Part shown: positions 1-9,302 of the stretch, piece after piece
How the letters are laid out: every line of letters begins with the position of its first letter
Position numbering within the stretch: position 1 is the first letter of the stretch
From: JAEUKA01 sp044228505
GTDB lineage: Bacteria; Myxococcota_A; Polyangia; Palsa-1104; JAEUJZ01
Reading direction: 5' to 3'
Length of the DNA stretch: 64,000 nt
NCBI GenBank assembly: GCA_044228505.1
Contig: JBGAUT010000015.1
Location: 51,148-115,147 of the forward strand
The notes under the pieces: generated by a model
Told to the model about the DNA's origin: nothing
Seen by the model: only the letters and a program-made list of their open reading frames with translations
The model's database searches: none
Position numbers and translations under genes: made by a program

Positions 1-239
1 CGCCGTGCATCATCTCGCTCGCGTTTAACTCGAGCAACGTGCGGAACAGATCCTCGCGGTTCCGGTGCGGAAGTTCCATGACTTTGACCCGGAACACCAG
101 CACCGGACCGGCGAGTGTGATGACCAGTTTGTCGATGCCATCAAGCCCGCTAAGTACCCAAATCCCCTCTCGGGGTTCCTCACACCGCAAGTCCATCTTG
201 AGCAGGTATGACTGAACGTCCTCAATACCCTTGGCCATC
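1..239 (-). CDS. Partial small protein, YbjN/CesT-like
   Basis: The reading frame begins at an ATG (237-239) and runs off the left edge, so about 79 residues are visible. It starts MAKGIEDVQSYLLKMDL. A GGAGG ribosome site lies about six bases before the ATG. The pattern of alternating strands (EGIWVLSG, KLVITLAGPVLVFRVKV) after a short helix resembles the YbjN / type III secretion chaperone fold, in which small acidic proteins bind partner proteins. That is a fold-level guess; the C-terminus is missing. It is divergent from the lysine-repeat protein that starts at 353, and the 113 bases between them must hold both promoters. Confidence 0.55.
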
Positions 240-352
240 TTGCCTCCGCCGACGAAACTTCAGGGTAGAGCAGCGACTCGTACCTGTAAAGGGTTGGCAC
301 GTTTCACAAAGACTCTTGCGGAGTCGTGCGCATTGGGGGAATTTTGCAAGAT

Positions 353-1408
353 ATGGCAAAACCATCGTCTAAAAAGCCTGCAACTGGTGGTTCCTCTTCG
401 TCGATGTCGGCTGCACTCTTGCGGCTGCGTGAGCTGGCCAAGCCAGACAAGACGCCCAAAGGTGCTTCTGCCAAATCGTCGCGCCAAGTCAAGTCCGTGA
501 CAGAAAAAGCGACCAAGCCCAAGGTCGAAAAAGCGACCAAGCCCAAGGTCGAAAAAGCGACCAAGCCCAAGGTCGAAAAAGCGACCAAGCCCAAAGTCGA
601 AAAAGCGACCAAGCCCAAGGTCGAAAAAGCGACCAAGCCCAAAGTCGAAAAAGCGACCAAGCCCAAGGACAGCCATGATCTTACCGCTGCGCCGGAGCTT
701 TCGCCGGGGGCTGGCGTGCTGGCGCGGGTGTCGGTGATGTTGTCACGGGTTCCCGCTGAGCATGTTGTCCCACCGCAGCAGCCGGTTCCGCATCTGATTA
801 GCGAGGCGCTTGCCCTATATGCGGTGGCGCGGCGATATGCGGATAAGCTGGGCAAGATTGGCTTTTCGGACGCGATGCTCGACGGACTGCACCTATATGC
901 GCAGGCGCTCCACGAGGCGCAGGCGAAGCTAGATTCCCATCGTGGCAAGCACAGCACCCAGGCCGAGCAGAAGCTGTTTGTACACGCGTTCGACCTGCGG
1001 AATCAGCTGCTGCTCGCAGCGCGGCTGGTGCTTCGCAAGGATCGCAAGGTACTGGAGTCGCTCGACGCGATTGCGGAAGGAGAAGGGCTTGCAGATTTGG
1101 CGCGTGATCTGCTGGACCTGGCACTTGTCGCAGAGAGCTATCCAGCGCAGCTGTCACGGCTGGGCATCGGCGTGGATACCGCGTACAAAGCGCGTGACTT
1201 GGCCCGCAAGCTGACCGCCAAGACTGATTCGACCACCACGAAGACCGAGGCCGATCGCGAGGCCGAAGATCTGCGCAACCGCGCCGCCACCGTGCTGCAA
1301 GAACTGATGGCCGAGGCTCGTCTTGGCGGTGCCTACCTGTTCCGAAAGGAGCCGAGGCTGTCGCTACTGTTTACCGCGACTCACCTACCACGCCGTGGCT
1401 CGCGATAA
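353..1408 (+). CDS. Lysine-rich repeat protein of unknown function
   Basis: About 351 residues. The N-terminal third is basic and low-complexity and contains seven tandem VEKATKPK units (about residues 51-106), like the Lys/Ala/Pro tails of histone-H1-like proteins. The rest is a helical domain rich in Ala and Leu (for example LHLYAQALHEAQAKL and LRNQLLLAARLVLRKD) that I cannot assign. I chose the ATG at 353, which gives MAKPSSKKPA; a GTG at 326 is in frame and would add nine residues. The last 38 bases overlap the convergent LytM-like gene. The basic repeats could bind DNA or another polyanion while the C-terminal domain forms a bundle, but no function is established. Confidence 0.75.
   Translation: MAKPSSKKPATGGSSSSMSAALLRLRELAKPDKTPKGASAKSSRQVKSVTEKATKPKVEKATKPKVEKATKPKVEKATKPKVEKATKPKVEKATKPKVEKATKPKDSHDLTAAPELSPGAGVLARVSVMLSRVPAEHVVPPQQPVPHLISEALALYAVARRYADKLGKIGFSDAMLDGLHLYAQALHEAQAKLDSHRGKHSTQAEQKLFVHAFDLRNQLLLAARLVLRKDRKVLESLDAIAEGEGLADLARDLLDLALVAESYPAQLSRLGIGVDTAYKARDLARKLTAKTDSTTTKTEADREAEDLRNRAATVLQELMAEARLGGAYLFRKEPRLSLLFTATHLPRRGSR
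503..670 (+). repeat. Seven tandem 24-bp units encoding EKATKPKV
   Basis: The unit GAAAAAGCGACCAAGCCCAA plus four bases repeats seven times without interruption inside the lysine-rich gene. Copies differ mainly at one wobble base (AAG or AAA before GTC), and the last ends in GAC. The near identity at the DNA level points to recent slippage or unequal exchange, so copy number may vary between strains. Confidence 0.95.
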
Positions 1409-2912
1409 CTGGCTCGTCGGTGTGCGCTAGTTTTTCGGCCCAGTCATTGCTTTTGGCAATGAACGACGCACGCTCACCGTCGGGAATGCCGGGCTCACGG
1501 TTGGCTTTGAGTTTGGTTGGATCGACAATCCGCCCGGCCACCCGAACCTGCAATCGGAGATGCGGCGTCTCGCGGCCCGATGGCGTCGCGACGTAGCCAA
1601 TCACCTGGCGCTGTTTCACGGGTTGTCCGTCAGTGAGTCCGCGGGCCAGTCGACCGAGTGGACCGTAGCTGGTTTCGATGCCGCCGCTGTGGCTGATGAA
1701 GACCGTCTGCGGTTTTCCAGCTCGACTCGGCCCGAGCTTGATCTTGCCAGCGCCCAGCGCGACCACCGGCACCTGGGCTGGGGTCTGATACTCGAGGAAA
1801 TAGCGACCACGCTCACCTTGCAGCACTGGTTGGCTCGACTGAGCCGGTTGGCTGCTGCGACTCCACAGGATCGGTGCTTTGCACACGCTGCGGGTGATGC
1901 TGTCTCCGCTGTCAGTGAAGTAGAGCTGACTGGCCCCTGGTGCGGCCCCGGCATTCGGTGGGCTGCCCTCGCTGCGCAAAAAGGCGCGCAGCCGACGTGT
2001 TCGTGTGCCACCTGGTGTTGGCACGTACTCGACGGCGAGCAGTCGTCCATAGCGATAGAAGCGCTCACCCAAGTACTGTTTTTCGATGAGAACGCGGATT
2101 CGATCGCCAGCTTGAGCGTCGTTGTAAAGGTTCAGCTCGCAGGCAAAAACCTCATAGATCCGCGCCGCCAGCGATGATGTTTCCGAAGCCCTTTGCACCG
2201 CCGCGAGCAGGTCATTTTTCCCATCGAGTTTGATCTCGATCCGCTGGGTTGTCGCATGGAGTGGTTGGGTCTGTTTGACCGGTACGAAGCGATCCGCGCT
2301 GCCTGTCTGCACTCGCTCCAGGTGATAGGCCAGCGAATCGGTCAGGCGATAATCGACCGATTGCAGTCGATCCTCATGGTCGTAAAAGAAGGTCAACGAC
2401 TGACCCGGCCCCAGGCCACCGGGATCGAGGACTCCTTGGAGCGCGGTCTCCAGCTCACTCTTTTGGCGCGCTGGGACCGCGACTTTGGTCAGGACGTCCG
2501 ACAGCGAATCACTTGCGTGGAGCGGCTGCTCGACGATCCGCGGGTAGTCGCTCAGCGGCGGCAGCAGCTTGGGTTTTCGAACGGGTCGATTGGGCTGTGG
2601 TGGTGTTCCGACCGGACCGCTCAGTCGAGCACTCAGCGCTCGCCCGGTTTCGGCCTGCTTGAGCAGCGCTGGCAGCGACGTACCGTGGCGGTAATACAGC
2701 ACATACAGGTTTATCACCAACAGCACGGCCAGCGCGCCGAGGATCTGCAGCGGTGCTCTTAGCTTCTGCCACAGCTTCTGTCCCGAGCGTCGCTCACTCC
2801 GCATTCCGACCGACCCGAAGATCTGCGGAGAGCGGGCACCTCGGGCCTTGGATCGCGGGCGGTTCCCAATACCAAGGCTTAAGCGGGCGGGCTGGCGACT
2901 ACTGCGCATCAT
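1371..2912 (-). CDS. M23/LytM-like protein with degenerate active site
   Basis: A 513-residue protein with a basic N-terminus, one membrane segment (about residues 53-72, ILGALAVLLVINLYVLYY), an OapA/LysM-like middle part with the periplasmic pattern seen in MepM-type proteins, and a C-terminal M23 (LytM) domain at about 390-480. Active M23 peptidases use an HxxxD pair and an HxH motif. Here the usual YGHL is SYGPL and the usual HLHFE is HLRLQ, so zinc binding and hydrolysis are unlikely. Degenerate LytM proteins such as EnvC/NlpD activate amidases instead, which is a reasonable role here. The start is the first of two adjacent ATGs; a later ATG at 2804 would still keep the membrane segment. 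Confidence 0.8.
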   Translation of the reverse strand: MMRSSRQPARLSLGIGNRPRSKARGARSPQIFGSVGMRSERRSGQKLWQKLRAPLQILGALAVLLVINLYVLYYRHGTSLPALLKQAETGRALSARLSGPVGTPPQPNRPVRKPKLLPPLSDYPRIVEQPLHASDSLSDVLTKVAVPARQKSELETALQGVLDPGGLGPGQSLTFFYDHEDRLQSVDYRLTDSLAYHLERVQTGSADRFVPVKQTQPLHATTQRIEIKLDGKNDLLAAVQRASETSSLAARIYEVFACELNLYNDAQAGDRIRVLIEKQYLGERFYRYGRLLAVEYVPTPGGTRTRRLRAFLRSEGSPPNAGAAPGASQLYFTDSGDSITRSVCKAPILWSRSSQPAQSSQPVLQGERGRYFLEYQTPAQVPVVALGAGKIKLGPSRAGKPQTVFISHSGGIETSYGPLGRLARGLTDGQPVKQRQVIGYVATPSGRETPHLRLQVRVAGRIVDPTKLKANREPGIPDGERASFIAKSNDWAEKLAHTDEPVIASHGVVGESR

Positions 2913-3005
2913 GGGAAGCAGACTTCATCAAGTACCACCAGTCTGACCCTGCGTAAAATTTCGAGGTCGCTTGCTGCTCGGAAAGGCTACAAACACCGAC
3001 GAAAA

Positions 3006-3908
3006 CTATTCGCTTACGCCATACAGATAGCGCCAGACGCGGGACTCTGGTGGGACGCCGTGGCGCAGCCGCATATCGACGATCCACGATGGCGGCGTCA
3101 CCTCCGGTACCCAGACCACGATCAGTGCCTGCTCGGCCCACTGTCCATCGGCAAGCTTGTGCGCGGCCAGTTCGCCGTGGATCTCGACGATCTCGAGATG
3201 TCGGCGGACCACCGCTTCGCTAACGGTCTCGGGTAGGACGATGTCTAGGTTGGCCTGTTGGGACTCGCCGGTGGCATGGACGATCGCAAGCTGACCGGGG
3301 AGTGGCACTTGGACCGCGAGAGAAATCCGATCACCAGTCCGCAGCTCACCGATGGAAGTTGTGGCTGTCTGCGAGCTAGGTGCATTCGGATCTGGCAAGT
3401 GCTCGAAGATCACAACGGACGCTCGCTCGACAGTCAGCCGTGCGCGATCGCCCAGCGCACCATGTGCTCGTCGTGTCAGTCGTCGCCACCACTGGCGCTG
3501 TGGAATCGCTCTGTTCGAGAGGATTTGCTGGAGCCAGTGCCGCTGGGCCGCCACGACCACGGACTCGGTCGCCAGACCTTCTGGGATCGGCAGTGTCGAC
3601 GGTGATTCACTGCTTGCGGCATGCATCGCGACGAGCTCTAGGATGCTCTCGCGCTCGACGTCGATATCGGGAAGTTCATCCCACAGCCCGAGTAGCCCGA
3701 GACAAGCCGAGACGGTCGATTGTTTTTCCACGAGCGCATCGATCGCAGGTATCAGCAGGGCGTGCAGCTCAGCAAACGCTCGCCGCATCGCACCGCGCTG
3801 ACCTTCGTCGCAGGCTGCCTGTGCACGAGCCACCAGATCGCGTGCGGGCTCCTCCAAACTCGCTAGTGGGACAAGGAGTAGCCGCAGCGGGGGCGGCACG
3901 ATCATCAT
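3006..3908 (-). CDS. Hypothetical protein
   Basis: A 300-residue soluble protein that I do not recognise. The N-terminal 110 residues are helical and acidic (VARAQAACDEGQRGAMRRAF). The C-terminal 170 residues are rich in beta strands (GDRISLAVQVPLPGQLAIVH, EQALIVVWVPE). It starts six bases after the stop of the cation exchanger gene and is on the same strand, so the two are probably co-transcribed. There is no signal peptide or membrane segment. Confidence 0.75.
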   Translation of the reverse strand: MMIVPPPLRLLLVPLASLEEPARDLVARAQAACDEGQRGAMRRAFAELHALLIPAIDALVEKQSTVSACLGLLGLWDELPDIDVERESILELVAMHAASSESPSTLPIPEGLATESVVVAAQRHWLQQILSNRAIPQRQWWRRLTRRAHGALGDRARLTVERASVVIFEHLPDPNAPSSQTATTSIGELRTGDRISLAVQVPLPGQLAIVHATGESQQANLDIVLPETVSEAVVRRHLEIVEIHGELAAHKLADGQWAEQALIVVWVPEVTPPSWIVDMRLRHGVPPESRVWRYLYGVSE

Positions 3909-3914
3909 CGGAGG

Positions 3915-5177
3915 CTATTCCTCGACGGAGGAGTTCTTGCTAAACGTCAGCCGAATGTGCTGGGGCACGTAGCGCGCATAGCGAATGAACAACAAAATCG
4001 CGATCAGCACATAGAGCATCGATAGCCCGTAGCGGACGTTGGCCTGCGGGAACGGGAGCTGCACCAGGAAGAGCAGCAGCAGCACGATTGCTTCCCAGGC
4101 CTCAAGTCGACCGTTTAGCAGCACCCCGATGCCGAGCAAGCTCTGCGAGCTGGTCAGCACCAGTTCTTCGACTTGCCGTGGATCGAGATGGAGCGCACCC
4201 GGTTTGCCCAGCGCAATCGAGTAAGCAATCGGCAGCGTGCCCACAAGTAGCGTCCACTGATTGACCTTCGAGGACAGCAGCGCTCCCATGCCTGCAGACC
4301 CGTGACCGTGCAGTGCGAAGATTGTCGCGACGATCAGCTCTGGCGCTTCCGAGGCGAGAGGGGCCAGCCATTGAACCAGGATGAAGCGATCGACGCCCAG
4401 GTGCTCACCGGTACCGATCAGCGCTTCGGCGAACGGCTCGGCGGCAGCGATCAGCGTTCCTGCCGCTACGATGAGCAGTACCGCAACAGTGATACGCCGA
4501 CGCACCTTGGGAAGGCTACCCACTTCGCTGGCGACGCCAGTTAGCTCCGGCTCGGCATCGGCCCCACCCGATACACGCCAGACGTAAAAGCCAAACAGCA
4601 GCAGCAGACCCAGGCCGTTCCAGATCGCGATTTGCTCAAACATCGGCATCGTCAGCGACCACAGCGTGGCGATACAGAGGATCGTCAGGTCGACGCCATA
4701 GCCCTCACCCAGAGTGACTCCTGGGGATGGATCTTTCGGTGCGTCGGGATCGCGTTTGCGGAGCGCGGCGTAGACGCTGCACAGCGCAACCACGGACCAC
4801 CCGACGCCGATCAGCAGCCGGTTCGAACCAGTCATATTGGCGGCGGCGTACTGCGCGTACTCGGGTTTCGAGGCAGCGGTCGATGCGAAATAGAGGTCGA
4901 CAGCGTATTCAGGCAGCACTGCGATGAAGGCGAGCACCGCCATCGCGAGTCCCTTGGCAATGTCGACTTGGAGCGCCTCGGCAGCCCAGGCAAGGACAAA
5001 TGCCGCCGAAAGTACCGCACCGCCAAAGACGAACAGCCCCTCGAGTGGAGGCAGGTGAATATGCATCGTCCGCAGCGCAATCGCGGCCATGCCACACAGC
5101 AGCGTTACGAGCAGCTTGGCGATGGCGTTACCGGACAACGAAGAACGAGAAGCGTGAGTGGTCGATTCCTCAGACAA
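3915..5177 (-). CDS. Sodium/calcium exchanger family protein
   Basis: A 420-residue protein with about eleven hydrophobic segments and the two-fold internal repeat of the CaCA superfamily. The first alpha repeat has LPEYAVD and the second has SEAPELIVA, each supplying the acidic residues that bind the cation. The length fits bacterial exchangers with a longer N-terminus. The start is a TTG (5175-5177) because no in-frame ATG lies upstream; the N-terminal residues MSEESTTHASRSS are hydrophilic. It likely exports Ca2+ or a similar ion in exchange for Na+ or H+. The hypothetical gene at 3006-3908 follows after six bases. Confidence 0.88.
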   Translation of the reverse strand: MSEESTTHASRSSLSGNAIAKLLVTLLCGMAAIALRTMHIHLPPLEGLFVFGGAVLSAAFVLAWAAEALQVDIAKGLAMAVLAFIAVLPEYAVDLYFASTAASKPEYAQYAAANMTGSNRLLIGVGWSVVALCSVYAALRKRDPDAPKDPSPGVTLGEGYGVDLTILCIATLWSLTMPMFEQIAIWNGLGLLLLFGFYVWRVSGGADAEPELTGVASEVGSLPKVRRRITVAVLLIVAAGTLIAAAEPFAEALIGTGEHLGVDRFILVQWLAPLASEAPELIVATIFALHGHGSAGMGALLSSKVNQWTLLVGTLPIAYSIALGKPGALHLDPRQVEELVLTSSQSLLGIGVLLNGRLEAWEAIVLLLLFLVQLPFPQANVRYGLSMLYVLIAILLFIRYARYVPQHIRLTFSKNSSVEE

Positions 5178-5315
5178 AGGGCACCTACATTCTCAGCCTA
5201 CGTCAACCGGCCGTCGCGTCGCAATGTGACGAGAAACAATAGGCATTGTTTCAGACGGCAAAATCTGATTCTAGCGCAGCCGGAGGCGGCACCACACAGA
5301 CAAGCGAACCGTGGA

Positions 5316-5657
5316 CTAGCTTTCGTCGGGTTCGTCGTCGGTAGGAGGCGGGGCGTCAGGACGTCGGAAGCGGTGAATCTTTCCACCATCGACGGCGGTT
5401 AGCTCCGGGCGATCTTTGACGACTGCAATCACCACCACTTCGGTCAGCGTGACGGCCAGATCGGGCGGCTCATTCGGGCGCTCAGCGAGGAGGAGAAAGC
5501 CGTCTTCGATGCTGATCAGAAAGCCTCCGCCCAGACAGTTGTCATGCTCGTCGCTCTGGCGCGGACCGAAGACGTTGATCTCCTGGCCGATGAAGCGCTC
5601 AAGCACCCCGAACGAGGCACGGCGCGGGAAGGACCACTTGGTTGGAGGTTTTGACAT
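5316..5657 (-). CDS. Small hypothetical protein
   Basis: About 113 residues beginning MSKPPTKWSFPRRASFG at an ATG; an in-frame GTG two codons upstream (5663) is possible. The middle part alternates hydrophobic strands (GFLISIEDGFLLLAERP, VTLTEVVVIAVVKDRP) and the tail is acidic and proline-rich (PDAPPPTDDEPDES). This looks like a small beta-barrel domain with a disordered tail. It lies 42 bases after the TPR-like gene and on the same strand. Confidence 0.65.
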   Translation of the reverse strand: MSKPPTKWSFPRRASFGVLERFIGQEINVFGPRQSDEHDNCLGGGFLISIEDGFLLLAERPNEPPDLAVTLTEVVVIAVVKDRPELTAVDGGKIHRFRRPDAPPPTDDEPDES

Positions 5658-5699
5658 TGGCACGATTGGGTAGCGCAGACCGCTGCGCCCGGCAAGGGG

Positions 5700-6083
5700 C
5701 TACTTACTGCGAGCGACGGTCTGGCGGTTGTCGTGGGCCGTCTGCGACAGCTTGAGCGCCTGACGATAAAGATCGCCCGCCAGCTCGCTGTCCCCACGGG
5801 AAAGCTGGATGTCGCCGAGACGCAAATAACACGCAGCTTGCTCCACGAGATCGCCCCGACGCAGGCTCTTGACGAGCTGCCGACGGACGGCCAGTTCTTG
5901 CTGCCTCAGCGAGGGATGTGCGTCCGAAAATGGCGACTGCGGGAGGGACTCACCAACAGTCATGAGCCCAAGCTGGGGTTCACGCAGACCGGACGGTTGC
6001 GATCGATCGAAGTCTTCGGATGGTTGTGATCGATCGAAGAGTTCGATCTGGGACGAGCGCGATGGCATGGGCCTCGGTAACAT
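5700..6083 (-). CDS. Small TPR-repeat protein
   Basis: 127 residues. The N-terminus is low-complexity with a duplicated FDRSQPS heptad-like unit (about residues 16-30). The C-terminal half has one to two TPR helices (ACYLRLGDIQLSRGDSELAG followed by DLYRQALKLSQ), which normally mediate protein contacts. It lies just downstream of guaA, with 45 bases between, on the same strand, but nothing links it to purine metabolism. Confidence 0.7.
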   Translation of the reverse strand: MLPRPMPSRSSQIELFDRSQPSEDFDRSQPSGLREPQLGLMTVGESLPQSPFSDAHPSLRQQELAVRRQLVKSLRRGDLVEQAACYLRLGDIQLSRGDSELAGDLYRQALKLSQTAHDNRQTVARSK

Positions 6084-6128
6084 CGCCTGAGCCGGTGGGC
6101 AAATTTTTCACTTTCGATCCCTAGGGCG

Positions 6129-7652
6129 CTATTCCCACTCGATGGTGCCGGGCGGCTTGGTGGTCAGATCGTAGACGACGCGGTTGATTCCACGGACCTC
6201 ATTGACGAGGCGCGCTGCGATGGGCAAAAGCTCTGCCAGCGAAAACTCGGTGACCTCAGCTGTCATGGCATCCACCGACGACACCGCTCGGATGGCCAGC
6301 GCGTGCTCGTAGCTGCGCTGATCGCCCATCACTCCCACGGTACGCACCGGGAGCAGCGCCACAAACGCCTGCCAGGTTCGCAGGTACATGTCGCGCTGAA
6401 CCAGCTCTTGATAGAAAATGGCGTCGGCTCGGCGAAGGATCTCGATGCGATCTCGGCGCAGCTCACCCACGCAGCGGATGGCCAAGCCGGGTCCGGGGAA
6501 CGGGTGCAGGTGCAGGATGTCGCTGTCGATACCTAGGAGGACGCCCAGCTCTCGGACCTCGTCTTTGAAGAACGGGCGCAGCGGCTCAACGAGCTGGACG
6601 CGGGCATCCTGCGGGAAGCCACCGACGTTATGGTGGCTTTTGATGTGGGCCGCGCCCCCATGGGCTGCCGCTGCTGACTCGATCACATCCGAGTAAATGG
6701 TGCCTTGCGCGAGGTGGGTAAAGTGTTTTTCGCCGACATGTTCCGCAAAGGTCTTGACAAATAACCTACCGATGATTAGTCGCTTTTCCTCGGGATCGCT
6801 AACCCCGTCGAGAGCAGCCCAAAAGCGCTCCTGGGCATTGACCACTTCGAGTGAGATATTGGGAAAGTTGGCGAACACGCGACGGAGGTTGGTCAGGTCG
6901 TAGGCGCGTAGAAAACCGTGGTCGACGAAGAGCGCTCGGACTTTGCAGACCTGCGATAAGAGCACGGCCAGCACCGTCGAGTCGACGCCCCCGGAAACCG
7001 CACAGACGACTTCACTCACCCCGGACAGCTCGATGCGGAGCTTGTCCTTGATCTCGGACAGCTCGGCACGAAGGTTCCAGTCGGGGCTGAGTCGACAGAT
7101 GTCGCGTGCGAAGGCTTCGAGCAGCAACTTTCCCTCGGGTGTGTGATAGACCTCGGGGTGAAACTGGAGGCCCCAGACCCGACGAGAAGGTAGCGAGAAG
7201 CCGGCTGGTTTGCCCGCCGATTCGAGGATCAGCTCGGCACCGGGCGGCAGCGCTACCACTGAATCGCCATGGCTCATCCACACCGGTGTCGTCGGAGAAA
7301 GCCGCATCACGAGCGGATCGCTCTTGCCTGCCAGGGTCTTGCGAACCGTCGCTGCTCCGTATTCACGGTGGGTGCTGGGCTCGACGCGGCCGCCGAGGAG
7401 TTGGGCTAGGTACTGATAGCCGAAGCACAGGCCGAGGATCGGTGCGCCAAGATCAAGCAACCCCGGGTCTGGATCGTGGCCGGTGCCCACGCTGTGGGGC
7501 GAGCCAGAAAGGATGATGCCGTCGGGTTTTCGTTGGGCGACCTCCGAAGCAGGCAGGTTGCCGGGGAGCACTTCGGTGAAGAAGCCCTGGCTGCGGAGCC
7601 GTCGAGCGATAAGTTGGGTGTACTGAGAGCCGTAGTCGAGAACGCAGAGCAT
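6129..7652 (-). CDS. guaA: GMP synthase (glutamine-hydrolysing)
   Basis: A 507-residue cytosolic enzyme that converts XMP, ATP and glutamine to GMP, the last step of guanine nucleotide synthesis. The N-terminal class I glutamine amidotransferase domain has the nucleophile in GLCFGYQYL and the His-Glu pair in LQFHPEVYH. The ATP-pyrophosphatase domain has the P-loop SGGVDSTVLA (about residue 217). The C-terminal dimerisation domain ends TTKPPGTIEWE, the usual end of GuaA. It begins 12 bases after guaB stops, so the two form a guaB-guaA operon. Confidence 0.97.
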   Translation of the reverse strand: MLCVLDYGSQYTQLIARRLRSQGFFTEVLPGNLPASEVAQRKPDGIILSGSPHSVGTGHDPDPGLLDLGAPILGLCFGYQYLAQLLGGRVEPSTHREYGAATVRKTLAGKSDPLVMRLSPTTPVWMSHGDSVVALPPGAELILESAGKPAGFSLPSRRVWGLQFHPEVYHTPEGKLLLEAFARDICRLSPDWNLRAELSEIKDKLRIELSGVSEVVCAVSGGVDSTVLAVLLSQVCKVRALFVDHGFLRAYDLTNLRRVFANFPNISLEVVNAQERFWAALDGVSDPEEKRLIIGRLFVKTFAEHVGEKHFTHLAQGTIYSDVIESAAAAHGGAAHIKSHHNVGGFPQDARVQLVEPLRPFFKDEVRELGVLLGIDSDILHLHPFPGPGLAIRCVGELRRDRIEILRRADAIFYQELVQRDMYLRTWQAFVALLPVRTVGVMGDQRSYEHALAIRAVSSVDAMTAEVTEFSLAELLPIAARLVNEVRGINRVVYDLTTKPPGTIEWE

Positions 7653-7664
7653 GGGGAAGGCTTT

Positions 7665-9167
7665 CTAGTCTTCAAAGGTGCCGGAGTAGTTTGGTGCCTC
7701 GGCGGTGATCGTAACGTCGTGGACGTGGCTTTCGCGCAGACCGAAGGCAGTGATGCGACGGAACCGGGCCTTGCGTCGCAGCTCGTCGAGATTGGCTGCA
7801 CCGACGTAGCCCATGCCAGCGCGTAGTCCACCGAGTAGCTGCGAGACCACGCTACCGAGAGGGCCGCGATAGGGCACCCGAGCCTCAACTCCTTCGGGGA
7901 CGAGCTTCGATGCTTCGACGATGCCTTCTTGTCCGTAGCGATCCTTGCTGCCCTTTTTCATGGCCGCCAGTGAGCCCATGCCTCGGTAGGTCTTGTAGGA
8001 TCGACCTTGGTAGAGCACCAGTTCACCGGGCGCTTCGTCGGTGCCAGCGAACAGTCCGCCGATCATGACCGCGTCGGCTCCGGCAGCAAGGGCTTTGGTG
8101 ATGTCACCGGAATAGCGGATGCCACCGTCGGCAACGATAGCGACTCTCGGGTGGGCGCTGCGGAGGGCGCGGGTGACCTCGAGGACGGCGGAAAACTGGG
8201 CCACTCCAACACCGCTGACGACGCGGGTGGTGCAGATCGAGCCGGGGCCCATTCCGACCTTGACAATGTCGGCCCCGGCCTCGGCGAGTGCGATGGCACC
8301 CTCGGCGGTGGCGATGTTGCCACCCGATAACAGAAGCAGTGGAAAGCGCTGCTTGATGGCGCGTACCGTGTTTAATACTCCGTCGCTGTGACCATGTGCG
8401 GAATCGACTACCAACATATCGACCCCGGCTTCGACCTGGGCGGCGGCGCGCAGCATCGCTTCTTCGCCGACGCCGATCGCGGCGGCCACCATGAGGCTGC
8501 CTTGCTCATCGCGCACTGCGTCCGGATGACTCTTTGATTCTCGCCAGTCGCGAGAGGTGATGAGACCTCCGAGTCGTCCCTGCTTGTCAACGAGCGGCAG
8601 TTTTTCGAGTTTATAACGACGGAAAAAATCCTCGGCTTCGAGTCGCGTCGCACCCATCGGCAGAGACATCACCGGGGTGCTCATCACGTCGGAGACAAGC
8701 GTGTTTGGGGTCGTGACGTAGCGAATGTCGCGGCCCGTACACATGCCTACGAGTACGCCTCGATCATCGACGACAGGGAATCCGGTAATGCCCGTCTCTT
8801 CAATTAAGTTATGCACTTCGCCAATGGTGAGAGAGGGTCGCACCGTGATCGGGTTGGCGATGACCGCGTGCTGGAATTTCTTTACTCGACGGACCATCTT
8901 GGCCTGTTCCTCGGGGGAACAGTTGCGATGCAGCACGCCAATCCCACCCATGAGAGCCATCGCGATCGCAGTCTGGGCCTCGGTGACGGTATCCATTGCC
9001 GAAGACATCATGGGAATTCGTAGCTGGAGCCGCGATAGCCGGGTGGTAACATCGCAATCCGTCGGTAGCACCGACGATCGGCCGGGTAAGAGCAGGACAT
9101 CATCGAACGACAGCGACACATCAAGCGCAGGGAGTGGCGGAGAGATCGATTCGACTGGCTGGCTCAT
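7665..9167 (-). CDS. guaB: IMP dehydrogenase
   Basis: A 500-residue NAD-dependent enzyme that oxidises IMP to XMP, the committed step to guanine nucleotides. The TIM barrel is interrupted at about residues 95-205 by two CBS domains. The active-site loop has GPGSICTTR with the catalytic Cys, followed by the flap with YRGMGSLAAM. The start is the ATG giving MSQPVESISPPLP. It is the first gene of the guaB-guaA operon and is divergent from ppk1 across about 135 bases. Confidence 0.97.
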   Translation of the reverse strand: MSQPVESISPPLPALDVSLSFDDVLLLPGRSSVLPTDCDVTTRLSRLQLRIPMMSSAMDTVTEAQTAIAMALMGGIGVLHRNCSPEEQAKMVRRVKKFQHAVIANPITVRPSLTIGEVHNLIEETGITGFPVVDDRGVLVGMCTGRDIRYVTTPNTLVSDVMSTPVMSLPMGATRLEAEDFFRRYKLEKLPLVDKQGRLGGLITSRDWRESKSHPDAVRDEQGSLMVAAAIGVGEEAMLRAAAQVEAGVDMLVVDSAHGHSDGVLNTVRAIKQRFPLLLLSGGNIATAEGAIALAEAGADIVKVGMGPGSICTTRVVSGVGVAQFSAVLEVTRALRSAHPRVAIVADGGIRYSGDITKALAAGADAVMIGGLFAGTDEAPGELVLYQGRSYKTYRGMGSLAAMKKGSKDRYGQEGIVEASKLVPEGVEARVPYRGPLGSVVSQLLGGLRAGMGYVGAANLDELRRKARFRRITAFGLRESHVHDVTITAEAPNYSGTFED

Positions 9168-9302
9168 GGCCGCGCATTCTACTGATTTCGCTTGGTGGTG
9201 CTGGGTCGAGTGTGTAAACCGTCGCTGACGCTAGGGAATTGGCGTGCGCGCAAAGGGCCTCATGGTACCCTGGTGCTTCTTTGGATCGCGCAGAGTGATG
9301 CA

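Noticed and set aside
260..957. Long minus-strand frames rich in GLGRFFD or GLVAFST repeats
   Set aside because: They are antisense readings of the 24-bp tandem repeats in the plus-strand lysine-rich gene.
4632..5402. Plus-strand frame of 256 codons
   Set aside because: It is antisense to the cation exchanger, which has clear family motifs and membrane segments.
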